DNA of 64,000 bases from Streptomyces spiramyceticus (GCF_028807635.1 NZ_JARBAX010000001.1:316001-380000), one strand, 5' to 3'. Positions 25,510 to 33,457 are shown, counted from the first letter of the stretch. The notes: a model not told the origin generated them from the sequence alone. Made by a program: numbers and translations.

Positions 25510-25577
25510 GTCAACAACCTCCGGTAGGTAATCAGTTCTTCGTCACTGAACCTACCTGCGGCCACTGACAGCCGGAC

Positions 25578-27164
25578 CTACCAGCTGGTCTTCCGGTGCA
25601 GCTGCCACACCTGCATGATCGTCTGCGGGTCGAGGGCCCGCTCGCCGCCCGCGATGTCGGACGAGGCCGCGACGTACAGCTTGCCCTGCCACAGCGGCAG
25701 CAGGCGAACGTCCTCGAGGAAGATGTCCTGGGCACGCTTGAACTGCTTGGCCACGGCGATGCGGTCGCTCTCACGGCGTGACTGCGGCAGCAGACTGGAG
25801 GTGATCTCCGGTGTGTCGTACGGCGTGCCGACGGCGTTCTCCTTGCCGACGAACGGCGCGATGAAGTTGTCGGGGTCGGGGAAGTCGGGGGCCCAGCCAC
25901 GGCCGAAGACCGGGTACTCGCCCTTCAGGTAGCCGTCCTTGAACTCTTTCCAGGGGCGGTGCTTGAGGGTGATCTTGAACAGCCCGGACGAGTTCAGCTG
26001 CCGCTTCAGCTCGGCGAACTCCTTCGCCGTGGACGATCCGTACCGGTCGGAGGTGTACCAGAAGGTCAGCGGCACGGGCTCGGTGATGCCCGCCTTGGTC
26101 AGGATCGCCTTCGCCTTCGGCACGCTCGGCTCGCCGTAGCTGTCGAAGAAGCTGGTGGCATGACCCGCGACGCCGCTCGGGACCATCGAGTAGAGGGGCT
26201 CGGCAGTGCCCTTGTAGGCCTTGTCGACGAGCGCGCCCCGGTCGACGACCTGCGCGATCGCGCGGCGTACCGCGGGATTGCGCGCGGCCGGGTCCTTGGG
26301 GTTGAACACCAGGTAGCGGATCTCCGCGCCGACGGCCTCGACGACCTGGAGCCCCTTCTCCTTCGGCTGCGACTCCAGGTCGATGACCTGCTCCGCGGTC
26401 AGACCGCGGAACGTCGCGTCGATCTCCTTGCTCTTCAGCGCCGCGACCATGACGTTGGAGTCCTGGAAGTACCGGATGGTGACGGCGTCGTTCTTCATGT
26501 CGGCGAACCCGTCGTACTTCGGGTTCTTCACGAGCTCGGCCATGCTCTCCGGCTTGTACGACTCGAGGGTGTACGGCCCTGAGCCGGTGATCTCGTCGCC
26601 CTTGCGGAGCTCGTCCTTCGGGTAGTCCGCGGGGTTCACCAGCGACATCGCGGGCGTGGCGAGGACGAACGGGAAGGTGGCGTCCGGCTTGTTCAGGCGG
26701 AAGGTGACCGTGCGGTCACCGTCGGTCTCCACCTTGTCCAGGCTGGTCAGAAGGCCGCTCGGGCCTCCATCCACATCGATCTTGATGATGCGGTCGATCG
26801 AGTACTTGACGGCCGCCGCGTCCAGCTTGGCACCGTCGGAGAAGACGAGGCCCTCGCGGAGCGTGCAGGTATAGACCTGGTTCGAGCTGTCCGCGAAGGC
26901 GCACTTCTCCGCCGCGTCCGGCTCGGGAATTGTGCTTCCCGTTGGGTAGCTCACCAGGGTCTGGAAGATGTTCCTGTAGAGCTCCCAGGAGCCATCCCAG
27001 GCCCCGGCCGGGTCGAGCGTGCTGGGCGTGCTCGTCGTACCGACAGCGAGCTTCTGCTCGGTGTCCGATTCATCACTGGAAAGCAGCCCGCATCCGCTCA
27101 GCAGGGATATGGACGCAAGGGCTGCAGCGGACTGCAGACATCTGGTCCGGTTGAACACGTGCAC
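25578..27164 (-). CDS. Peptide/oligopeptide-type substrate-binding lipoprotein (SBP family 5), orphan
   Basis: The 528-residue lipoprotein has a signal ending in the lipobox LLSGC (Cys about 25), then an SBP_bac_5 domain to the C-terminus. Typical features are TLDPAGAWDGSWELYRNIFQTLV, the ITGSGPYTLESY segment, and NPAVRRAIAQVVDR. It would bind peptides or other small ligands and deliver them to an ABC permease, but no permease or ATPase gene is adjacent. The ATG at 27164 is followed by a basic stretch MHVFNRTR. A 40-bp perfect palindrome stands 37 bp upstream. Confidence 0.9.
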   Translation of the reverse strand: MHVFNRTRCLQSAAALASISLLSGCGLLSSDESDTEQKLAVGTTSTPSTLDPAGAWDGSWELYRNIFQTLVSYPTGSTIPEPDAAEKCAFADSSNQVYTCTLREGLVFSDGAKLDAAAVKYSIDRIIKIDVDGGPSGLLTSLDKVETDGDRTVTFRLNKPDATFPFVLATPAMSLVNPADYPKDELRKGDEITGSGPYTLESYKPESMAELVKNPKYDGFADMKNDAVTIRYFQDSNVMVAALKSKEIDATFRGLTAEQVIDLESQPKEKGLQVVEAVGAEIRYLVFNPKDPAARNPAVRRAIAQVVDRGALVDKAYKGTAEPLYSMVPSGVAGHATSFFDSYGEPSVPKAKAILTKAGITEPVPLTFWYTSDRYGSSTAKEFAELKRQLNSSGLFKITLKHRPWKEFKDGYLKGEYPVFGRGWAPDFPDPDNFIAPFVGKENAVGTPYDTPEITSSLLPQSRRESDRIAVAKQFKRAQDIFLEDVRLLPLWQGKLYVAASSDIAGGERALDPQTIMQVWQLHRKTSW

Positions 27165-27201
27165 GCTCCTCGATCAGCCATGGGTCGGCAGACCATACCG
27201 C

Positions 27202-27241
27202 AGTGCCCTGTCGGGTCAACGCGTTGACCCGACAGGGCACT
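27202..27241. terminator. Perfect 40-bp palindrome, likely terminator or operator
   Basis: The sequence from 27202 to 27241 reads the same on both strands without a single mismatch, with the centre at AACGCGTT. It stands between the stop codon of the SDR gene (27278) and the start of the peptide-binding lipoprotein gene (27164), all on the minus strand. Folded as RNA it makes a hairpin with a minimal loop. It most likely terminates the SDR operon; an operator role for the lipoprotein gene is an alternative. Confidence 0.75.
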
Positions 27242-27277
27242 TGGTGTGAATACCGAGTAAATCCGGAGTAAAGCGAC

Positions 27278-28057
27278 TCAGCCGACGCCGGCGTTCAGGA
27301 AGATACCGCCGTCCACGACGAGGGTCTGTCCCGTGATCCAGTCCGATTGGTCCGAAGTAAGGAAGGCCGCCGCTCCCCCGATGTCCTCGGGAACGCCGAG
27401 CCGTCCCAGAGGATACGCCGCCGTGACCTCGGCCTCCCGGCCCTCGTAGAGCGCAGCGGCGAATTTGGTCCTCACCACGGCCGGCGCGATGGCATTGACA
27501 CGCACGAGCGGCGCGAATTCGTGCGCGAGCTGGAGGGTCAGATTCACCATCGCCGCCTTGCTCATGCCGTACGCGCCGACGAAGGGCGAGGCGGTGAGCC
27601 CGGCGACCGAGGCGATATTGACGATCGCCCCGCCGTTCTCCTTCTGCCACGCCTTCCAGGTCTGCTGCGCGAAGCCGAGCGCCGAGATCACATTCGTCTC
27701 GAAGACCTTGCGGGCGACGCCCAGGTCCAGGTCCGCGATCGGCCCGAAGACCGGGTTCGTACCGGCGTTGTTGATCAGGTAGTCGACGCGGCCGAACGCC
27801 TCCATGGTGCGCTCCACGGCGATCGCCTGGTGCGCCTCGTCATGGGCCTTGCCCGCGACGGCGATGACCCGGTCGGAGCCGAGCGCCTCGACGGCCTCCT
27901 TGAGGGCCTCCTCGCCGCGCCCGGTGATGCACACCCGGTCGCCGCGGGCGACGAGCGCCTGGGCGACGCCGTAGCCGATTCCGCGGCTTCCGCCGGTGAT
28001 CAGTGCGACCTTTCCGCTGTCCTGCACTTCGGTTGCCTTGTTAGCCTCAGTAGCCAT
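27278..28057 (-). CDS. Short-chain dehydrogenase/reductase
   Basis: The 259-residue SDR has the classic glycine pattern TGGSRGIGYG, the NNAG motif, a Ser in NIASVAG and the catalytic YGMSK (Tyr-x-x-x-Lys), and ends DGGIFLNAGVG. It probably reduces a carbonyl with NAD(P)H. It follows the FabG-type gene by 15 bp in the same direction, so the two are an operon. The sequence is distinct from FabG, suggesting a second substrate. Confidence 0.88.
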   Translation of the reverse strand: MATEANKATEVQDSGKVALITGGSRGIGYGVAQALVARGDRVCITGRGEEALKEAVEALGSDRVIAVAGKAHDEAHQAIAVERTMEAFGRVDYLINNAGTNPVFGPIADLDLGVARKVFETNVISALGFAQQTWKAWQKENGGAIVNIASVAGLTASPFVGAYGMSKAAMVNLTLQLAHEFAPLVRVNAIAPAVVRTKFAAALYEGREAEVTAAYPLGRLGVPEDIGGAAAFLTSDQSDWITGQTLVVDGGIFLNAGVG

Positions 28058-28072
28058 GTTCAGTCCCTCGCG

Positions 28073-28834
28073 TCAGTTGAGCGGGCCGCCGGCCACGTAC
28101 AGGACCTGGCCGGAGACAAAGCCGGCGTCCTCGCCCGTGAAGAAGGCGATGGCGTTGGCAATGTCTTCCGGCTTGCCGACGCGCTGGACCGGGATCTGGG
28201 TGGCCGCGGCGGACTGGAAGTCCTCGAAGCCCATGCCCATGCGGGCGGCGGTCTGGGCGGTCATCTCGGTGACGATGAAGCCGGGCGCGACGGCATTGGC
28301 GGTGATGCCGAACTTGCCGAGCTCCTTGGCCAGGGTCTTGGTGAAGCCCTGGAGGCCGGCCTTGACGGCGGAGTAGTTCGCCTGGCCGCGGTTACCGAGC
28401 GCCGAGCTGCTGGAGAGGCTGACGATGCGGCCGAACTTGGCGTCCACCATGTGCTTCTGGCAGGCCTTGGACATCAGGAACGCGCCCTTGAGGTGCACGT
28501 TCATCACGGTGTCCCAGTCGGACTCGCTCATCTTGAAGAGCAGGTTGTCGCGGAGCACGCCCGCGTTGTTCACCAGGATCGTCGGCGCACCGAGCTCCGT
28601 GGCGACGCGCGCGACGGCGGCCTCGACCTGCGCACTGTCGGAGACGTCGCAGCCTACGGCGACGGCGGTGCCGCCGGCCGCGGTGATCTTCTCGACCGTG
28701 TCCTTGCAGGCCGCCTCGTCGAGGTCGAGTACGGCGACGGCGCGGCCCTCGGCCGCGAGACGTACCGCGGTGGCGGCGCCAATGCCGCGCGCCGCCCCCG
28801 TCACGATCGCGACGCGCTGCTCGGTGGTGGACAT
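28073..28834 (-). CDS. fabG: 3-oxoacyl-ACP reductase FabG-type SDR
   Basis: The 253-residue SDR carries TGAARGIG (cofactor loop), NNAG, Ser in SLSSSSALGN, and the catalytic YSAVK. It has the FabG-like length, and its GVLRDNLLFKMSESDWD segment is diagnostic of FabG. It likely reduces 3-oxoacyl thioesters in fatty-acid or polyketide pathways. ATG 28834 is preceded by GAGGAGATCC. It leads the two-gene operon with the SDR downstream. A TetR-like palindrome lies at 28896-28913 upstream. Confidence 0.87.
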   Translation of the reverse strand: MSTTEQRVAIVTGAARGIGAATAVRLAAEGRAVAVLDLDEAACKDTVEKITAAGGTAVAVGCDVSDSAQVEAAVARVATELGAPTILVNNAGVLRDNLLFKMSESDWDTVMNVHLKGAFLMSKACQKHMVDAKFGRIVSLSSSSALGNRGQANYSAVKAGLQGFTKTLAKELGKFGITANAVAPGFIVTEMTAQTAARMGMGFEDFQSAAATQIPVQRVGKPEDIANAIAFFTGEDAGFVSGQVLYVAGGPLN

Positions 28835-28895
28835 GCTGGATCTCCTCGCCCTTGGATGCGGATCGGCCAGGTGGACCGAGAGTGAGTTCTCGATC

Positions 28896-28913
28896 ACTGA
28901 GCAACCGCTTAGT
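28896..28913. promoter_or_regulatory. Candidate operator upstream of the fabG-SDR operon
   Basis: An imperfect palindrome (arms ACTGAGC and GCTTAGT, one mismatch, spacer AACC) stands about 60 bp before the fabG start. TetR-family operators of lipid genes in actinomycetes often show this type of symmetry. No regulator gene lies next to it, so the binding protein is unknown. Confidence 0.5.
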
Positions 28914-28993
28914 CTTCAGCAGACGTGACGCTAGAAGGCATGGCACGCGGTGTCAACGGCCCAAGGATCCGCGCAAGGTCTCAGCGGCGCATT

Positions 28994-29380
28994 TCAGCGC
29001 ACCAGCAGGTCCAGCAGTCGCTCGACCTCCGCCTCCGGATCCGTCGTGAGCCCTGTGTGCACAGGCCCCGGCTGTACGACGGTGCTGCGCGGCGCGATCA
29101 GCCAGCGGAAGCGCCTGCCCGCGTCGTCGCCCGCCGCCTGTCCGGCCGCGTCCCCGCCGCCGCAGACGCCTTCCACGGCACGCAGGGCGGCCCGTACACC
29201 CGCGACATCCGCCTGGGGGTCCAGAGCCTTGAGCTTCGCCTCGTCCAGGTGGGTCCTGGCGGCGACGAAGGACTTGGCGCGGCAGTAGACCAGCACGCCC
29301 GCGTTGAACATTTCGCCGCGCTCCACGCGCGGCACGACGCGCACCAGCGCGTACTCGAAGACATCCCGCTGCGTGCTCAC
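28994..29380 (-). CDS. DUF3037 domain protein, coupled to HipA-like gene
   Basis: The 128-residue protein matches DUF3037 (DVFEYALVRVVPRVERGEMFNAGVLVYCRAKSFVAART, then RWLIAPRSTVVQPGPVHTGLTTDPEAEVERLLDLLVR). The GTG start at 29380 overlaps the stop of the upstream HipA-like gene by four bases (GTGA), so translation is coupled. Homologues sit beside HipA-like genes in many actinomycetes, where they presumably act with the kinase, but no biochemical role is known. Confidence 0.85.
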   Translation of the reverse strand: MSTQRDVFEYALVRVVPRVERGEMFNAGVLVYCRAKSFVAARTHLDEAKLKALDPQADVAGVRAALRAVEGVCGGGDAAGQAAGDDAGRRFRWLIAPRSTVVQPGPVHTGLTTDPEAEVERLLDLLVR

Positions 29381-30276
29381 GTGCCGCCATCCCTCTTGCC
29401 TTGCTTGTCCTGCTTGACCTGCTCGCCCTGCTTGTCGCGCTTCGTCGGGTGCGGTCGTGTCCGGCGCGGGCTCAGGTGGTCCGTCAGCCAGCCCGGTGCC
29501 TGCGACGGCTTGCCCCTGGAGGGCTCGCTGAGAGTGATCCGCTCGTGGATCGTCGCGGCGCGCGGCAGCAGCGCTTCGACGTACGCGCGGCGCAGCGCGC
29601 CGGTCGTCTCGAAGCCGGGCTCGTCGACCAGCCACTCGGCCGGGACCTGCGCGGCGATCTCCGTCAGCAGCTCCTCGGTGACAAGGGGCGCCAGCTCGGC
29701 GGCAGCGGCGGCGACGTCGGGGCCGAAGGGGGCGAGTGCATGGTCGGAGGCGTTGTACGGCTTGGCCGATGCGCTCTGCGCGGTGGGCCAGTTGTGGTGC
29801 CAGATCATGGTCGCGCCGTGATCGATGAGCCACAGATCGCCATGCCAGACCAGCATGTTGGGGTTGCGCCAGGAGCGGTCGACGTTGTTGATCAGCGCGT
29901 CGAACCAGACGACCCGACCGGCCTCGACCGGGTCCACCTCGTACGCGAGCGGGTCGAAGCCGATCGATCCGGGGAGGTAGTCCATCCCCAGGTTCAGCCC
30001 GCCGCTCGCCTTGAGCAGTTCCTGGACCTCCTGGTCCGGCTCGGCGAGGCCGATCACCGGGTCGAGCTGGATGGTCACCAGCTCGGGAACGCGCAGGCCC
30101 AGCCTGCGGGCCAGTTCGCCGCAGACGACTTCGGCGACCAGGGTCTTGCGGCCCTGCCCCGCGCCGGTGAATTTCATGACGTACGTACCGAGATCGTCGG
30201 CCTCGACGATCCCCGGGAGCGAGCCGCCCTCACGCAAGGGCGTGACGTAGCGGGTCGCTGTGACTTCGGAGAGCAT
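29377..30276 (-). CDS. HipA-like kinase-fold protein (HipA_2 type)
   Basis: The 299-residue protein has HipA-like kinase features. A glycine-rich N-lobe includes GTYVMKFTGAGQGRKTL with an apparent active-site Lys, followed by the catalytic loop NNVDRSWRNPNML and the DFG-like LIDHG motif. HipA proteins are Ser/Thr kinases that phosphorylate glutamyl-tRNA synthetase and cause persistence, but this shorter family lacks the HipB-binding half. The C-terminal 45 residues are Lys/Arg/Gln-rich repeats (KRDKQGEQVKQDKQGKRDGG). It is coupled by a 4-bp overlap to DUF3037. Confidence 0.83.
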   Translation of the reverse strand: MLSEVTATRYVTPLREGGSLPGIVEADDLGTYVMKFTGAGQGRKTLVAEVVCGELARRLGLRVPELVTIQLDPVIGLAEPDQEVQELLKASGGLNLGMDYLPGSIGFDPLAYEVDPVEAGRVVWFDALINNVDRSWRNPNMLVWHGDLWLIDHGATMIWHHNWPTAQSASAKPYNASDHALAPFGPDVAAAAAELAPLVTEELLTEIAAQVPAEWLVDEPGFETTGALRRAYVEALLPRAATIHERITLSEPSRGKPSQAPGWLTDHLSPRRTRPHPTKRDKQGEQVKQDKQGKRDGGT

Positions 30277-30341
30277 TTCCCCACATTACTGCCGGTCGGG
30301 TGGCCTTCTCGATCAGTTATTCGCCTGCCCGGGTGTCGCGC

Positions 30342-30602
30342 ATGGATGTTGAGAACTTCCCGCGCCAGTTCGCCCGTACCCGCCGCTTCTCGCTGGGTGT
30401 GCCCCGCCGGTTCACCGTCCCTCGCCCGACGGGAGGCTCGTCGCATACGTCACCGGGGGGCGCCCTACGCGTCGTGAGCACCGATGGGCGGGGCGACGAC
30501 CGGCTACTGCCGGGCGCGAGCCATCTGGTCACGCAGGAGGGCGTGGCGGACAGCCTGCTGCTGCTTGAGCTCGACTTCCGGAAGAAGTCGCTCGGCGCGT
30601 GA
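30342..30602 (+). pseudogene. Internally deleted relic of an S9 prolyl-oligopeptidase-like peptidase
   Basis: The start MDVENFPRQFARTRRFSLGVPRRFTV is the N-terminus of Streptomyces S9 peptidases, and a +2 frame over 30422-30454 continues it as SPDGRLVAYVTGG. Two compensating frameshifts (an extra CC at 30420-30421 and an extra G in the run 30455-30460) return to frame. The reading then jumps to a C-terminal S9-type tail ([20 protein letters not shown]). The propeller and the catalytic Ser-Asp-His domain are absent, so about 600 residues were deleted. Confidence 0.7.
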
Positions 30603-30663
30603 ACACCACGGCGCGGCCGGCCGTACAACATCACGTAGCCAGAAGCGGAAGGGGAATGCCGGC

Positions 30664-31140
30664 ATGACGGGATCTCAGGAGACAGGGCGGTTGCTCGGCC
30701 GCCGCACGGTCGTCGCCGCGGTGGGCGCCGCCGGAGTCGCGGCGGCGCTGACGGCGTGCGGTGGTTCGGACAGCCCCGCCGACACCGCCGTCGAGAAGCC
30801 GGCGGGCAGCGGTGGTGACGCGGGCGGGAGCGGCGCAGGTGGAAGTGATGCGGGGGCCGCGCTTGCCAAGACCAGCGACATTCCGGAGGGCGGCGGCAAG
30901 GTGTTCGCCGACCGGGGCGTGGTGATCACGCAGCCCACGGCGGGGCAGTTCAAGGCGTTCTCGTCGAAGTGCACGCATCAGGGCTGCGCGGTGAAGGACA
31001 TCGCCGACGGCACCATCAACTGCCCCTGCCACGGCAGCAAGTTCGACGCGACGGACGGCAGCGTGAAGGCCGGTCCGGCCACGCAGCCGCTTCCCCCGGC
31101 CGCCATCAAGGTCGACGGGGGCTCCATCACGCTGGCCTGA
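30664..31140 (+). CDS. Rieske [2Fe-2S] lipoprotein
   Basis: The 158-residue protein has a twin-arginine-type start (RRTVVAAVG) with a lipobox-like LTAC at about residues 29-32. A Gly/Ser linker follows, then the Rieske domain with CTHQGC and CPCHGS, giving two Cys and two His ligands for one [2Fe-2S] cluster. It is a small electron-transfer lipoprotein exported folded through Tat; the partner is unknown. ATG 30664 is used. It overlaps the convergent cysteine-hydrolase homologue by 14 bp. Confidence 0.88.
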   Translation: MTGSQETGRLLGRRTVVAAVGAAGVAAALTACGGSDSPADTAVEKPAGSGGDAGGSGAGGSDAGAALAKTSDIPEGGGKVFADRGVVITQPTAGQFKAFSSKCTHQGCAVKDIADGTINCPCHGSKFDATDGSVKAGPATQPLPPAAIKVDGGSITLA

Positions 31141-31780
31141 CCCGCCTCGGCCGGCGCTTCCAGCAGGCCAGCACCTCGTCGGTCGTCGTGATGGTGGCGA
31201 CGAAGGCGAGTGTGTTGCGGATCATCGCGGGGGTGTACTCGGCGGGCACCCCCGCGATGGCGTCCGAGGGCACGACGGCTGTGTAGCCGAGGTTGACCGC
31301 GTCGAAGACGGCGTTGGGAATCGCGACATTGGCCGAGACGCCGGTGACGAGCAGGCTCCGGCAGCCGAGATTGCGCAGCAGGGCGTCGACGTCCGTGCCG
31401 GCGAGGGGCGAGAGCCCGTGCAGGCGGCGTACGACGAGATCCTCGTCCGTGACCTCGATCGGCTCGGCGATCCGGACGGCCGTCGTCCCGGTCAGCTGCT
31501 GTACGGGCAGGCGTGCGGCGGCGCGGAAGAGGCGCGCGTTGTGGCTGGCGCCGCGTCCGTCGGGACGCCGTTCCGCCACGGCGTGCAGCACCTGTACGCC
31601 GGCCTCGTGGGCACCGTCCACCAGGCGCGCGACATGATGGAGAGCGCCCGACGAGCGTGCCACTTGGGCCAGTTCGGGCAGTGCGCTGTCCCGCCCGACG
31701 ACACCCTGCTGGCATTCCACGGTGAGCAGCACCGTGGTCGCGGGATCGAGCTGCTCCGCGAGCTGTTCGTACGACGGCAA
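31127..31780 (-). CDS. Isochorismatase-fold cysteine-hydrolase homologue lacking the catalytic Cys
   Basis: The protein has the isochorismatase-like fold: an acid in [12 protein letters not shown] (usual motif D/E-x-Q) and a Lys/Arg-containing helix. The nucleophile loop reads [10 protein letters not shown] where family enzymes have a Cys after NV. This Cys is Ala here, so hydrolysis by the normal mechanism is unlikely. A TTG at 31780 preceded by a GGGGGAG stretch is chosen; ATG 31846 would add a non-conserved stretch. The 3' end overlaps the Rieske gene. Confidence 0.72.
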   Translation of the reverse strand: MPSYEQLAEQLDPATTVLLTVECQQGVVGRDSALPELAQVARSSGALHHVARLVDGAHEAGVQVLHAVAERRPDGRGASHNARLFRAAARLPVQQLTGTTAVRIAEPIEVTDEDLVVRRLHGLSPLAGTDVDALLRNLGCRSLLVTGVSANVAIPNAVFDAVNLGYTAVVPSDAIAGVPAEYTPAMIRNTLAFVATITTTDEVLACWKRRPRRVRPA

Positions 31781-31873
31781 GGCTCCCCCTCGGGTCTGAT
31801 CCGGACCGGGCGAACGGGCGACCGGGCGCGCGAGGCTAATCGCCATTGCGTGATGAGGGAAGAGACCCCATGA

Positions 31874-31894
31874 TTTCTGACACCTAGTCAGAAA
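31874..31894. promoter_or_regulatory. Palindrome TTTCTGAC-N5-GTCAGAAA, candidate operator
   Basis: Arms at 31874-31881 and 31887-31894 are exact reverse complements with a five-base spacer ACCTA. It lies in the region between the divergent cysteine-hydrolase homologue and the flavin-fold gene (31915). No regulator is adjacent; a TetR-type or MarR-type protein could bind it. Confidence 0.6.
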
Positions 31895-31914
31895 CGATGA
31901 GGGGACGATCTCGG

Positions 31915-32391
31915 ATGACCGCCACACAGCGCAGGGGCCGCCGGATCATGATGACGGACGCCGAGCGGGACGCGTACCTCACCGAGCAGCGCACGTGCCG
32001 GGTGGCGACGGTCTCGGCGGACGGCAGCCCGCATGTCGGCGCGCTGTGGTTCGTCTGGGACGGTGGTTCGATGTGGCTGTACTCGATCACGCGCAGCCGT
32101 CGCTGGGCGCAACTGCGGAAGGACGCCCGGCTGGCCGTGGTCGTCGACGACGGGGTGGAGTACGGCGAACTGCGCGGCGTGGAGCTGTCGGGCACGGCCG
32201 AGTTCGTGGGCGAGGCTCCGCGTACGGGCGAGCCGTGCCCCGAGCTCGAAGAGGCGGAACGCCTCTTCCCGCGCAAGTACTTCGGCATGACGGAGATGCC
32301 GCACGACGGGCGGCACGCCTGGCTGCGGCTCACGCCGGACGCGGTGACTTCGTGGGACTTCCGCAAGCTCGGCTCGGCCGCAGCGGGCTGA
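31915..32391 (+). CDS. Pyridoxamine 5'-phosphate oxidase family (FMN-binding split-barrel) protein
   Basis: The 158-residue split-barrel protein of the PNPOx/F420-dependent superfamily starts near MMTDAERDAYLTEQRTCRVATVSADGSPHVGALWFVWDGG. A flavin phosphate-binding Arg/Ser pair lies in SITRSRRWAQLR. It could be an FMN- or F420-binding reductase; the cofactor cannot be read from sequence alone. The stop codon is inside the first unit of the 17-bp tandem array. ATG 31915 is used; another Met pair sits eleven codons later. Confidence 0.82.
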   Translation: MTATQRRGRRIMMTDAERDAYLTEQRTCRVATVSADGSPHVGALWFVWDGGSMWLYSITRSRRWAQLRKDARLAVVVDDGVEYGELRGVELSGTAEFVGEAPRTGEPCPELEEAERLFPRKYFGMTEMPHDGRHAWLRLTPDAVTSWDFRKLGSAAAG

Positions 32392-32571
32392 CGACCTCCA
32401 CCGGCTGACGACCACCGACGCCTGACGACTCCCCCGACTGACCACTGCCCCCGGCTGACGACTGCCACTGGTTGAAGACTGCCCCCGGCTGAGGACTGCC
32501 ACTGGTTGAGGACCGCAGCCGGCTGACGGGTGCCACTGTTTGAGGACGCCGCTAGCTGACGACCGCCGCGC
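32386..32571. repeat. 17-bp tandem repeat array, 11 units
   Basis: Eleven imperfect 17-bp units (the fourth is 16 bp) with consensus GG(C/T)TGA(C/G)GACTGCC(A/C)C(T/C) run head to tail. The first unit contains the stop of the FMN-binding protein and the tenth the stop of the convergent LysR gene. Since 17 is not a multiple of three, TGA recurs in all three plus frames, so the array does not encode protein. Confidence 0.9.
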
Positions 32572-33457
32572 CCGCCGCGCACAACGCGTCGACCGCCGCC
32601 CGGATCGAGGGCCGCCGGTCGGCGTCCGCGCGCCAGACGGCGTACACATGCCGTCGCATGGCGTGCCGCACCGGTACGACGCGGACCCGGTCCGGCACCG
32701 GCCCGCGCCCGAGCCGGGGCGCCACGCACACCCCGAGACCCTCGGCGATCAGCGCGAGCTGGGTGGCGTGCTCCTCGGCGACATGCGCGATACGGGGCTC
32801 GACGCCCTTGCCGCGCAGGGTGAACATCAGCCACTCGTGACAGAACTCGCCCTCCGCCCAGGTGACCCAGTCGTCGTCGGCGAACTCCTCCAGGTCCACC
32901 GCGGTCCGCCCGGCGAGGGGGTGGTCGACGTGCATGGCGACGTCGGCGGGGTCGTGCAGCAGCTCACGCTTCGCGAGCCCTTCGGGCATGGAGAGCGGCC
33001 TGTTGTACCAGTCGAGTACGACGGCCACGTCGAAGTCGCCCCGCACGACGCCCCGTACGGACTCGGCCGGCTCCATCTCCCTCAGCTTCACCCTCAGTTG
33101 CGGGTGGTCGATGCGGAGCGTGGCGAGGGCCGAGGGCAGCAGGCCGCGGGCAGCCGTGGGGAAGGCGGCGACGGCCAGATCGCCGACGACCCGGCCGCTC
33201 TGCGCCTCGATGTCGGCCTGGGCGAGCTCGACCTGGGAGAGGATGCGGGCCGCGTGGTCGGCGAGCAACCGCCCGGCGTCGGTGAGGCGGACACCGCGGC
33301 CGTTCTTGGCGAGCAGCGGCTGACCGACCTCACGCTCCAGCTTGGCCATCTGCTGGGAGACTGCGGAGGTCGTCACATGCAGACCCTCGGCGGCGCCGCT
33401 GACCGAGCCGTGCCGCGCGAGGGCGTCGAGCGTACGCAGGCGCTCCAAATTCAACAT
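32552..33457 (-). CDS. LysR family transcriptional regulator
   Basis: The 301-residue regulator has an N-terminal LysR helix-turn-helix (LRTLDALARHGSVSGAAEGLHVTTSAVSQQMAKLEREVG) and a periplasmic-binding-like effector domain from about residue 90. ATG 33457 is favoured over an in-frame GTG at 33487. It is divergent from the EamA transporter and probably regulates it. Its 3' end sits in the 17-bp repeat array. Confidence 0.9.
   Translation of the reverse strand: MLNLERLRTLDALARHGSVSGAAEGLHVTTSAVSQQMAKLEREVGQPLLAKNGRGVRLTDAGRLLADHAARILSQVELAQADIEAQSGRVVGDLAVAAFPTAARGLLPSALATLRIDHPQLRVKLREMEPAESVRGVVRGDFDVAVVLDWYNRPLSMPEGLAKRELLHDPADVAMHVDHPLAGRTAVDLEEFADDDWVTWAEGEFCHEWLMFTLRGKGVEPRIAHVAEEHATQLALIAEGLGVCVAPRLGRGPVPDRVRVVPVRHAMRRHVYAVWRADADRRPSIRAAVDALCAAGAAVVS

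Noticed and set aside
32386..32571. Possible CRISPR array
   Set aside because: Units are 17 bp, directly adjacent and without unique spacers, so this is a tandem repeat.
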